Notes under the pieces: generated by a model | What the model was told of the DNA's origin: nothing | The model's database searches: none | Seen by the model: the letters and a program-made list of their open reading frames with translations, nothing else | NCBI GenBank assembly: GCA_946480675.1 | Contig: CAMLKS010000145.1 | Coordinates: 1 to 6,349, forward strand | Direction: 5' to 3' | DNA from: an uncultured Bacteroidota bacterium | GTDB taxonomy: Bacteria > Bacteroidota > Bacteroidia > Chitinophagales > Chitinophagaceae | Length of the DNA: 6,349 nucleotides | Position numbers and translations under genes: made by a program | Part shown: positions 1 to 6,349 of the stretch, one piece after another | How positions within the stretch are numbered: position 1 is the stretch's first letter | Layout of the letters: each line of letters starts with the position of its first letter

Positions 1-1
1 C

Positions 2-1126
2 GATAATGACCACGGGCGGTTGGCGCAGGAAATAAAGGCGGGGTTGAGGCAGGGTAAGAACTTTAATGTAATAGACAGCATAGATGGCAAGCCTATTACA
101 AACGAACAACTGAAATCGCTGCTGCAAAAAGGTACATACCGCGTAGGCATCATTATACCCAAAGGCGCTACTGCCGAGGTGATAAATGCTGCCAATATTG
201 TAGCCAACAGCATATCTAAAAAACTGGGCATTGGCACCCTGCCCCAGCGCGAGATACGCGACAGCATGTATGTACGCATGTACTTCGACCCGGCCAGCAA
301 GCCTACATTTCGTATGTCCATCAGCTTTGCACTGGATAAGTATATTACCTATTCTTGCAGCAACCTGCTGGTAGGCCGCATGTCGAAGCTGGGCAATATG
401 GAAGGCATTGACAGTGCACAGGGCGATGATTTTAAAAAGATATTCCAGGGCATAGGCATTAAAGAAGAAGCCCTGAATGATAAAGCCATTTACAACCAGA
501 CCATCAACTCGGTGCAGCACAATGTACCGGCATGGGCCATCTTCGGTATGTTCTTCATTGTAGTGCCTATAGCCGGCAATATGATCCGCGAACGCGAAGA
601 GCGCAGCGCATTGCGGGTAGAGCTGATACCGTATGCTTACACCTATGTGGCACTGGGCAAGATACTTTTCTACACTATACTATGCACAGTGCAGTTTTTT
701 GTGATGTGTGCCATAGGCTTATGGATACTCCCCTTATTTGACCTGCCGGCGCTGAACATGGGCACGCATGCATGGGTATTACTACCGCTATCCATATGCA
801 TAGCCATGGCGGCAACCGCTTACGGATATTTTGTAGGCAGTGTATTTAAAACCACTAACCAGGCCATGCCTTTCGGCGCCATATCGGTAGTTATCCTTTC
901 GGCTATGGGTGGCATATGGGTGCCTATGGATATACTGCCGCAGGCGATGCAGCGTATCGCCATGATATCGCCCCTGCATTGGGGGCTGGATGGCATCAAC
1001 CAGGTGATATTGCGCAATGGCAGTATAGACAGAGTTATATTACATATGTGCGTACTGGTAGTTTTCAGCATTGTTCTGTGGCTCATCAGCCTGTATATAA
1101 ACCGCGACAGGCAACATTCTATCTAA
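2..1126 (+). CDS. ABC-2 type transporter permease, 5'-truncated by the window edge
   Basis: This is the membrane subunit of an ABC exporter; a separate ATPase, not seen here, would drive it. The frame is open to the left edge and already codes from base 2 (D-N-D-H-G-R...), so the TTG at 20 is internal and the true start with the first membrane helix is off-window. About 374 codons are visible. An extracytoplasmic domain (visible residues ~1-175, with the DNDHGRLAQ-like opening typical of the family) is followed by five hydrophobic segments at ~177-195, 216-240, 257-280, 290-308 and 343-367. A charged turn, REREERSALR (~196-205), after the first of these matches the cytoplasmic coupling region of ABC2_membrane_3 proteins. 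The late motif GGIWVPMDILP...SPLHWGLDGINQVILR is characteristic of the family. The C-terminus is intact. The phosphatase gene starts 10 bases downstream, so the two are probably co-transcribed. The substrate is unknown; drug, lipid or polyketide export are all possible. Confidence 0.93.
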   Translation, partial: DNDHGRLAQEIKAGLRQGKNFNVIDSIDGKPITNEQLKSLLQKGTYRVGIIIPKGATAEVINAANIVANSISKKLGIGTLPQREIRDSMYVRMYFDPASKPTFRMSISFALDKYITYSCSNLLVGRMSKLGNMEGIDSAQGDDFKKIFQGIGIKEEALNDKAIYNQTINSVQHNVPAWAIFGMFFIVVPIAGNMIREREERSALRVELIPYAYTYVALGKILFYTILCTVQFFVMCAIGLWILPLFDLPALNMGTHAWVLLPLSICIAMAATAYGYFVGSVFKTTNQAMPFGAISVVILSAMGGIWVPMDILPQAMQRIAMISPLHWGLDGINQVILRNGSIDRVILHMCVLVVFSIVLWLISLYINRDRQHSI

Positions 1127-1136
1127 TCCTCACACC

Positions 1137-1454
1137 ATGAATATCCTTTTCATTTGCAGCCGCAATAAGAAACGCAGCGCCACTGCAGAGGCTATTTTTC
1201 GCAATCATGCAACGCATGCCGTGCAGTCGGCAGGAACGGAAGAAAGCGCTGTACATCGTGTAAATGAGAAACTGCTGCTATGGGCCGACATCATATTTGT
1301 GATGGAGAAAAGGCATAAGCAAAGGCTGGCTGATAAATACCATGCTGCTATTGCAGACAAGCATATCATCATTATGGATATACCCGATGAATATGAGTAT
1401 ATGGATGCAGAGTTGGTAGCGATGATAGAAGACATTGTACAACCTTATCTATAA
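1137..1454 (+). CDS. Compact low-molecular-weight protein tyrosine phosphatase-like protein
   Basis: A 105-residue predicted cytoplasmic phosphatase. The N-terminus carries the phosphate-binding loop C-x5-R-S directly after the first beta strand (C7-S-R-N-K-K-R13-S14): C7 would be the nucleophile and R13 the phosphate ligand. Near the C-terminus, D81-I-P-D84-E-Y is the likely general-acid segment. The middle motif WADIIFVMEKRHKQRL (~49-64) is typical of the group. Classical LMW-PTPs have about 145-160 residues; this matches the shorter ~105-110-residue predicted phosphatase family (COG4551-like, from memory), so it is not truncated. The usual RSPTAE reads RSATAE here, a mild change outside the catalytic residues. 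The ATG at 1137 lies 10 bases after the permease stop, with no clear Shine-Dalgarno sequence, as is common in Bacteroidota. The fold and active site are well supported; the physiological substrate is not known. Confidence 0.9.
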   Translation: MNILFICSRNKKRSATAEAIFRNHATHAVQSAGTEESAVHRVNEKLLLWADIIFVMEKRHKQRLADKYHAAIADKHIIIMDIPDEYEYMDAELVAMIEDIVQPYL

Positions 1455-1513
1455 CAACACATAGTGGCATAAGATTTATGACCTATGTGATATGATCACA
1501 CTTATTGTTATAG
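1449..1513. repeat. Nested inverted repeats in the convergent intergenic gap
   Basis: Perfect outer arms CTATAACAA (1449-1457) and TTGTTATAG (1505-1513) enclose a hairpin that starts at the next base: CACATAG (1458-1464) pairs with CTATGTG (1483-1489), and inside it CATAA (1468-1472) pairs with TTATG (1476-1480) across a 3-base loop. The outer left arm covers the phosphatase stop codon. The structure sits where both convergent transcripts should end, so a bidirectional terminator is the simplest reading. Neither strand shows the T-run of a classical intrinsic terminator after the stem, so the role is uncertain. The repeats themselves are directly visible. Confidence 0.6.
1486..1500. repeat. 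Palindrome TGTGAT-ATG-ATCACA overlapping the larger hairpin
   Basis: A perfect 6-bp inverted repeat with a 3-base centre. Its left arm shares 1486-1489 with the right arm of the 1458-1489 hairpin, so the two cannot fully form together. The flanking CTTAT (1501-1505) can also pair with ATAAG (1469-1473), giving an alternative fold. It resembles a CRP/FNR-type dyad (TGTGA...TCACA), but the half-site spacing is 5 rather than 6 and no promoter is evident, so an operator role is only a possibility. Confidence 0.45.
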
Positions 1514-1572
1514 CCATTATAGTAGCACCGGTTGTATATACCATACACCATGTGCAACAAGCTGATTATTAA
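1492..1572 (+). CDS. Possible 26-residue hydrophobic micro-protein
   Basis: An ATG at 1492 opens 26 codons ending at TAA 1570-1572. The peptide begins MITLIVIAIIVAPVV, long enough for one membrane segment, followed by a short polar tail (Y-T-I-H-H-V-Q-Q-A-D-Y). It fills most of the convergent gap, lies 37 bases after the phosphatase stop, and overlaps the last four bases of the opposing gene. No Shine-Dalgarno sequence is seen, and the ATG lies in the loop of a palindrome. AT-rich DNA often gives short hydrophobic frames by chance, so this is only a candidate. Confidence 0.2.
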   Translation: MITLIVIAIIVAPVVYTIHHVQQADY

Positions 1573-4500
1573 TTAAGGTCTTTACGCAATACGAATATGA
1601 GGTTGGCAGTGAACCTGGCATTGTCAAGCACTTTCACAGTCATACCATGTGTAGCGGCAAAAGCCTCAATAGTATTGCGGCTGATATAATGCAATTCGTT
1701 CTGTGTTTTATTGAACTTGAATAAACGGGTGGAGAACAACTCCGTCAACTTTGTGCCTTTGATGCGTCCTTTCATCTCTGCTACTCCATCGCGTATAATA
1801 AGTACACCATTTGCATTGAGCGCCTGCACACAATTCAGCAATAATGCCTGTTGCTGTTCGGGCAACAGGTAATGCAACACATCGCTGATGATAATGCCAT
1901 CACATGGCAGCAAGTCTATCCTGGTAACATCACCCTGTTGAAATGAGATATCATCATCGCGCAGGAAGTTGCCTTGTGCAGTAGCAATCTTTTCTTCATC
2001 ATAATCTACCCCAATAAATTTACGTCCACGGGCAGCCCAGTGCAGCATATAGGTCATAAAACCATAACCACAACCAAGATCGTAAAACGTACCCTGGCGC
2101 GGCAATAGTTTATGGAAAGGCTCATAATAATCTTCCAGCTTTGTTTTCACACGGCAATACCATTCCAGCACCGGGCCTTTATACGTATAGCTGCGCTGTA
2201 GCTGTTCGCGGAAATATTTTGGTGTTTCATTTACCTCTTTCACGCGGTCCAGTTCTTCACGCATCCACCGGCCTATGTACCTGGCCCGTTCGCTGTAGGT
2301 TATACCATAGGTAGTATCATCAGGCGTAATGCGATTGTGGATGTAAATAGAGCAGGTACCATCTTTCAGCAACCAGTCGCCCTTCTGCATGGTATAGTGC
2401 ACCCCATGGAGTACGATAGGCACTATATCCAACCCCAGTTTTTCGGCAATATAGAAAGCCCCTTTATGAAAGCGCTTTATTTTATCATCGTACTGGCGTG
2501 TTCCTTCGGGGAATACAACGATTGAATAGCCACGGCTTACCAAATCCTGCAAAGGTTCCAGGCTATCTTCTGCACCTTCAGCTACGGGGTAATATTCGGC
2601 CATGCGTACTACGGCACCAAACACGGGGCTGCGCCAAACCCATTTATTGGTAAGCAATACCAACCGCGGATTGAGCATAGTTGTTACCAGTATATCGAGG
2701 AATGAACTGTGATTGGCAATGTATATAGCCGGCTTCTTAAAGTTCACGTGTGGTATGTTGTAAATGCGCTTGGTGGTATTACCCATGATGTACATCATAC
2801 TCCACGTATAACGGCTCACCCAAGCATGAAACCAGTACTTTCCTTTTTCTTTATTGAAAGGCCATAGCTTAGTGAGAAAAATGCCTAGTATGGTAAGCAC
2901 CATAGAGCCGCTAAAGAAATATGCGAATGCAAATACCGATATAGCAAAGCTGCGCAGCGTAAATGGCAGGAATTTTTTATCGGCGCGGTTTTGAATGAAC
3001 CAATTGAACAGGAAAGGCTGTAACGTTTGCGAGATGAACAGCACACACAGCAGACCTGTAACAGATATAAATGCAATAGACCTTAATGCAGGGTGCTTTG
3101 CCAGGAGCAATACCCCCAGGCCAATAATAACCGTTAGTACAGATATATAAACGGCTGCGCGCACCGAGCCCAGTTTATTCTTACCATATTTATAACGGTC
3201 TGTCAGGCCATCCATCGTGAAGATGGTATAATCATCGCCGAGGCCGAAGATGAGGGAAGAGATGATGATGTTCACTATATTGAATTGCAGGCCTAATAGC
3301 GACATTAATCCCAATATCCATATCCACGATATGGCCATGGGCAGAAACGCTATAGTTGCCAGCTCTATCCGGCCATAGCCTAGCAGCAGGGCAAAGAATA
3401 CAATGAGGGAGGAATAGATGGCAATGCTGGAAAAATCTTTATTGAGTATGGACACCAACTGTGTAGCTCCTTGTTGTCTATCGGTTACTACAACGCCCTC
3501 TGTGCCCGATAAAGCATCAAACACTTCTTTACGATGCTCCTGCGAAACCTTGAGTGCTGCAATAGCATAATGACGATTGCTATCGGATGAAAAGCCGCCG
3601 GGAAATATGCCTTTTATAAGTTGCTGCGTTTCTTTGTCTAAAGGAGTGTAATTGCTACCAAGGCTCTCATAAAAACCTGTAAAGGCGGCGGCATTATAGC
3701 CGTTGTTAGTTGCAGCGATGTTTACAGCAGTTTGTACCTGTGCTTGCTTTTCGGGCGTCCAGTAGTTTTTCCAACGGGCAATGCGCCTTTGCTGTTCTGC
3801 TTCCGATGGCAGCAGCAGTGTAGGATTGGATACGCTACGCACCCAGCCCTTCTGCACCAGTACATCTATTTTATCATTTACAGTCTCCAGTTGTTGCAGA
3901 GCCTTTTCTTCACTGCCTTCGTTTGCCATTACAAATACAGAGCTGAGTGCTACGGCATTGTTACGGCTCACCTCGGCTTGCGCCACCTGCATTTCGGGCG
4001 ATAGATAGTTAAGATGCATCAGGTCGCTATCGAACGACACCTTACCTATCTGGCTATACATGACAGGCGTAAGCAACAGTATGCCCAGCACCAGCCATTT
4101 ATTGTTTTCCGGGTGCCATTTGCCCAGCTTATCGAAAATGGTTTCTTTATGCTGATGCTCTGATATACCAATAGGCAGATGCGGCAGGAATACCAGCGTG
4201 CATAAAGCCGCACCCGCAAGGCTGGCTGCAGCGAACAGACCTAAGTCTTGCAAAATGGGGGTATGCACAAACCGCAACGACAGAAAGGCGGCAATGGTAG
4301 TAAAGCTACCTATGGTCAGCGGTTGCGATAGCTCAGCAACGGTTTCCTGTATAGATGCCGCATGGCGGGTGTGCGATAAAAAGTGAATCGAAAAATCGAT
4401 AGCGATGCCCAGTATAATAGCACCGGCACCTAATGCAATAACCGAAATGCTCCCCTGCACCAGGTACACAATAGCGATACCTACTGCCGCACCATACAAC

Positions 4501-5405
4501 ACCGGCACCAGTAGTAACAATGGCGTACGCTTGCGACGGAAGAAGTAAAATGTAAGCGCTATAAGCAATATCACCGTAACCGATAAAGTAACAATGGTAT
4601 CGGTACGCAATTGTGTGGCATTACCCGCTGCCACCGCAGGGCCACCAAAGTAGGTGAGCTTTACCTGTGGGTGCTTCGTGGCGAAGCGCTCGTTCAGCTC
4701 ATCTACCGCAGCAAATAGTTTTGCGTTCTCACCTGTTTGTGAAGCCTTGTATTTAGAGCGGAGGAAGAACGTGAGGTATCGTTGATTGCCGGAGAAAAGG
4801 TAGCCTTCGTAGGTTTCATAATTAGGGTCGAACTGCAGGCCGCGCAGCTTATTCCATACGATGCCCGATACACCCACCGGGTCTTGCGCCACCATGGTTT
4901 TAAATACCACACTGGCGGGCGACATCAATATCTTACGGTTATTGGCCAGTGTCTGGTCGATGTGCGCAGGCTGCGTCAGTGTGTCCAGTTTTTTATAATC
5001 CGCCTCGGTGAGAAATAGTGGTAAGTTACGCTGCACAATATCCAGCAGTGCTTCTTCATAGCCGCTACCCGGCTGCAGCATAACGGTATCTATCCATTTA
5101 CTGCCGGCGGCTGTTAATGCCTGCTGATAGTCATTCGCTATTTGTATCAGGCTATCCGGGTTGGTATTCGTACTATCCTTAAATGACAGCATGAAGATGA
5201 CCTGCTCCCCTGCCTGCGTATGGCTGATGACCTCGTTCATAGCTTTCAGCGCCTTGCTATCGGGCAGCATAGCGGCCACATCTTCTTTCAGCTTTATACG
5301 TGTGGCCAGGAATGCCCACATACCGAAACTCAGTAAGAACAACAGCCAAAACAGCGTTTTATTGCGATGAAAAAAACGGTATATGGATACAAACAGGTAT
5401 TGCAT
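1569..5405 (-). CDS. Trifunctional MMPL/RND transporter - lysophospholipid acyltransferase - SAM methyltransferase fusion
   Basis: One uninterrupted 1278-residue frame with three domains. (1) Residues 1-~805 form a complete RND/MMPL exporter: TM1 ~17-35, periplasmic domain ~36-268, TM2-6 ~270-410, TM7 ~436-452, second periplasmic domain ~453-657, TM8-12 ~659-800. Acidic residues expected to carry protons are kept in TM4 (GIAIDFSIHF, D337) and TM10 (GLGDDYTIF, D724/D725). (2) Residues ~870-1055 form a PlsC acyltransferase with the catalytic H-x4-D box NHSSFLD (H899, D904), FPEGTR (965-970) and VPIVLHG (995-1001); a hydrophobic stretch at ~815-848 looks like its membrane anchor. (3) Residues ~1095-1278 form a Rossmann methyltransferase with DLGCGYG (1109-1115), GVDYD (1132-1136) and SDVLHYL (1174-1180). 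All key motifs are present, so all three parts should be active. The ATG at 5403-5405 lies 28 bases after the DUF1343 stop, suggesting one operon. I recall this architecture being annotated in Bacteroidota. The likely role is modifying and exporting a lipid; the substrate is unknown. Confidence 0.95.
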   Translation of the reverse strand: MQYLFVSIYRFFHRNKTLFWLLFLLSFGMWAFLATRIKLKEDVAAMLPDSKALKAMNEVISHTQAGEQVIFMLSFKDSTNTNPDSLIQIANDYQQALTAAGSKWIDTVMLQPGSGYEEALLDIVQRNLPLFLTEADYKKLDTLTQPAHIDQTLANNRKILMSPASVVFKTMVAQDPVGVSGIVWNKLRGLQFDPNYETYEGYLFSGNQRYLTFFLRSKYKASQTGENAKLFAAVDELNERFATKHPQVKLTYFGGPAVAAGNATQLRTDTIVTLSVTVILLIALTFYFFRRKRTPLLLLVPVLYGAAVGIAIVYLVQGSISVIALGAGAIILGIAIDFSIHFLSHTRHAASIQETVAELSQPLTIGSFTTIAAFLSLRFVHTPILQDLGLFAAASLAGAALCTLVFLPHLPIGISEHQHKETIFDKLGKWHPENNKWLVLGILLLTPVMYSQIGKVSFDSDLMHLNYLSPEMQVAQAEVSRNNAVALSSVFVMANEGSEEKALQQLETVNDKIDVLVQKGWVRSVSNPTLLLPSEAEQQRRIARWKNYWTPEKQAQVQTAVNIAATNNGYNAAAFTGFYESLGSNYTPLDKETQQLIKGIFPGGFSSDSNRHYAIAALKVSQEHRKEVFDALSGTEGVVVTDRQQGATQLVSILNKDFSSIAIYSSLIVFFALLLGYGRIELATIAFLPMAISWIWILGLMSLLGLQFNIVNIIISSLIFGLGDDYTIFTMDGLTDRYKYGKNKLGSVRAAVYISVLTVIIGLGVLLLAKHPALRSIAFISVTGLLCVLFISQTLQPFLFNWFIQNRADKKFLPFTLRSFAISVFAFAYFFSGSMVLTILGIFLTKLWPFNKEKGKYWFHAWVSRYTWSMMYIMGNTTKRIYNIPHVNFKKPAIYIANHSSFLDILVTTMLNPRLVLLTNKWVWRSPVFGAVVRMAEYYPVAEGAEDSLEPLQDLVSRGYSIVVFPEGTRQYDDKIKRFHKGAFYIAEKLGLDIVPIVLHGVHYTMQKGDWLLKDGTCSIYIHNRITPDDTTYGITYSERARYIGRWMREELDRVKEVNETPKYFREQLQRSYTYKGPVLEWYCRVKTKLEDYYEPFHKLLPRQGTFYDLGCGYGFMTYMLHWAARGRKFIGVDYDEEKIATAQGNFLRDDDISFQQGDVTRIDLLPCDGIIISDVLHYLLPEQQQALLLNCVQALNANGVLIIRDGVAEMKGRIKGTKLTELFSTRLFKFNKTQNELHYISRNTIEAFAATHGMTVKVLDNARFTANLIFVLRKDLN

Positions 5406-5433
5406 ATTGCTTCAAAGGGGTAACAGGCTTTTC

Positions 5434-6349
5434 TTAGCCTTCAAAATCTTTATACAACAGGTATTTCTTTCTTATCTTTTTGAACTGTTGTATTTCGGGT
5501 TGCCATGAGGCACGTATCTTATCTTCCGGCACATTCTGTTCTATCTGTTTCCTCAGTTCTGCCGTGCCTGCCAGTTTCTCAAAGAAATTGTTGAAGAACT
5601 TATCCTTTTCGGCATACCAGCTATAGGCACGTTGCAGCCATATCAGCCTTATCTTACGGTCCATTATCATCAGGGCCTCTTTCTCATTCAGCGCCACCAT
5701 TTCGCCATAACAATCCTGGAAGGCATACATCGGGTCCGTTTTCTGTCCCCATACCGGCACCGGGCGGAAGCTATATACGCTGCGGCCTTTGAAGGACGGA
5801 TGCCCCCACATCTGGAATGGCGTGGCCGTGCCCCTACCTACACTCACTACCGTGCCTTCAAAAAAGCAAACCGTAGGATAGCTTAAAACAGCAGCCATAT
5901 TTTTCAGGTTGGGAGATGGCCTTACGGGTAGCCTGTATAATGTATTATGATCGTAACCGGTGCAGGATATAACCTGCATGTTCAGCTTCTCGGTACCCTT
6001 AGCCCATTTTTCACCTTTCAGCATGCGGGCATATTCGCCCACCGTCATGCCATATACTATCGGCACCGACTGCATGCCCACAAATGATTTGAACGCGGGC
6101 TTCAATACCGGGCCATCTATATAGTGGCCATTGGGGTTGGGTCTGTCCAGTATGATGAATTGCTTATTATTCTCTGCACATGCTTCCATAGCATACTGCA
6201 TGGTAGATATATAGGTATAGAAACGAACCCCTACATCCTGCAGGTCATACACTACCACATCTACACCTGCCAGGTGCTGGGGTTTGGGTTTCTTGGTATC
6301 GCCATACAGCGATATAACGGGCGTACCCGTAGCCGAATCCACCTCGTTA
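5434..6349 (-). CDS. DUF1343/NamZ-type exo-beta-N-acetylmuramidase, 5'-truncated by the window edge
   Basis: The C-terminal ~305 residues of a DUF1343 protein (glycoside hydrolase family GH171). Characterised members, NamZ of Bacillus subtilis and homologues from Tannerella, remove terminal MurNAc from the non-reducing end of peptidoglycan fragments. Visible landmarks, numbered from the edge, are VYDLQDVGVRFYTYISTM (~33-50), LDRPNPNGHYIDGP (~67-80), VYGMTVGEYARM (~98-109) and the family hallmark FFEGTVVSVGRGTATPFQ (~162-179). The final IRKKYLLYKDFEG is a typical intact C-terminus. The frame is open through the right edge; the GTG at 6340-6342 is internal (N-E-V-D-S...), and the signal peptide and conserved N-terminal region would lie off-window. 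The protein is probably exported or a lipoprotein, working in cell-wall turnover. It precedes the trifunctional exporter by 28 bases on the same strand, so co-transcription is likely. Family assignment is firm; activity is inferred from the family. Confidence 0.95.
   Translation of the reverse strand, partial: NEVDSATGTPVISLYGDTKKPKPQHLAGVDVVVYDLQDVGVRFYTYISTMQYAMEACAENNKQFIILDRPNPNGHYIDGPVLKPAFKSFVGMQSVPIVYGMTVGEYARMLKGEKWAKGTEKLNMQVISCTGYDHNTLYRLPVRPSPNLKNMAAVLSYPTVCFFEGTVVSVGRGTATPFQMWGHPSFKGRSVYSFRPVPVWGQKTDPMYAFQDCYGEMVALNEKEALMIMDRKIRLIWLQRAYSWYAEKDKFFNNFFEKLAGTAELRKQIEQNVPEDKIRASWQPEIQQFKKIRKKYLLYKDFEG

Noticed and set aside
20..22. TTG as the start codon of the ABC permease
   Set aside because: The same frame codes for family-like sequence (D-N-D-H-G-R) back to base 2, and the expected first membrane helix is missing, so the gene starts off-window.
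1486..1500. CRP/FNR-type operator
   Set aside because: The TGTGA and TCACA half-sites are 5 rather than 6 bases apart, and the site lies between convergent gene ends with no promoter to regulate.
1530..1549. Imperfect hairpin GGTTGTAT/ATACACC as a terminator for the - strand gene
   Set aside because: It is a 7-bp stem with a bulge in AT-rich DNA and no T-run, weaker than the nested repeats beside it; chance is likely.
3732..4008. Open frames on the + strand opposite the second periplasmic domain of the transporter
   Set aside because: They are Cys/Ser-rich and low in recognisable motifs, and they lie wholly within a strongly supported gene; they are antisense shadows. The same applies to the other short frames inside the main genes.
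5425..5440. Hairpin AGGCT-TTTCTT-AGCCT spanning the DUF1343 stop codon, as a terminator
   Set aside because: The stem has only 5 bp and no T-run follows it on the - strand; the next gene starts within 28 bases, so read-through is more likely.
6340..6342. GTG as the start codon of the DUF1343 gene
   Set aside because: The frame remains open to the right edge (N-E before the V), and the visible protein lacks the family's N-terminal part and any signal peptide.
1..6349. Aryl-polyene or flexirubin biosynthetic cluster
   Set aside because: The exporter/acyltransferase/methyltransferase activities fit, but no ketosynthase, acyl carrier protein, dehydratase or ammonia-lyase gene is in the window, so the claim cannot be supported here.

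Overview
The window reads as chromosomal DNA from a member of the Bacteroidota, probably near the Chitinophagaceae or Sphingobacteriales. The grounds are indirect: GC is moderate by eye, no start codon has a clear purine-rich Shine-Dalgarno sequence, ATA codons are used freely, and the central gene is a transporter/acyltransferase/methyltransferase fusion that I know from Bacteroidota genomes. No RNA gene, insertion sequence, CRISPR array or attachment site is visible. About 97% of the window is coding, and no gene-free stretch exceeds 114 bases.

Layout. On the + strand, the 3' part of an ABC-2 type permease (2-1126, 5' end off the window) is followed after 10 bases by a compact low-molecular-weight protein tyrosine phosphatase (1137-1454). 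On the - strand, reading from the right edge, a DUF1343/NamZ-type exo-beta-N-acetylmuramidase (5434 to the edge, 5' end off the window) is followed after 28 bases by one very long gene (1569-5405) of 1278 residues. That protein joins an RND/MMPL transporter, a PlsC-type lysophospholipid acyltransferase and a class I SAM-dependent methyltransferase. The two gene pairs converge on a 114-base gap.

The convergent gap is the most unusual non-coding piece. It holds nested perfect inverted repeats (9-bp outer arms; a 7+5-bp inner hairpin; a competing 6-bp palindrome) over 1449-1513, and a 26-codon hydrophobic micro-ORF whose ATG is the loop of the palindrome.

Functionally, everything concerns the cell envelope: export across or out of the inner membrane (permease, MMPL), lipid acylation and methylation, and peptidoglycan sugar trimming. 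The fusion suggests that a lipid-like molecule is acylated, methylated and exported by one polypeptide. The substrate cannot be read from the sequence. Similar activities are encoded separately in aryl-polyene and flexirubin-type pigment clusters, but no biosynthetic genes of that kind lie in this window.
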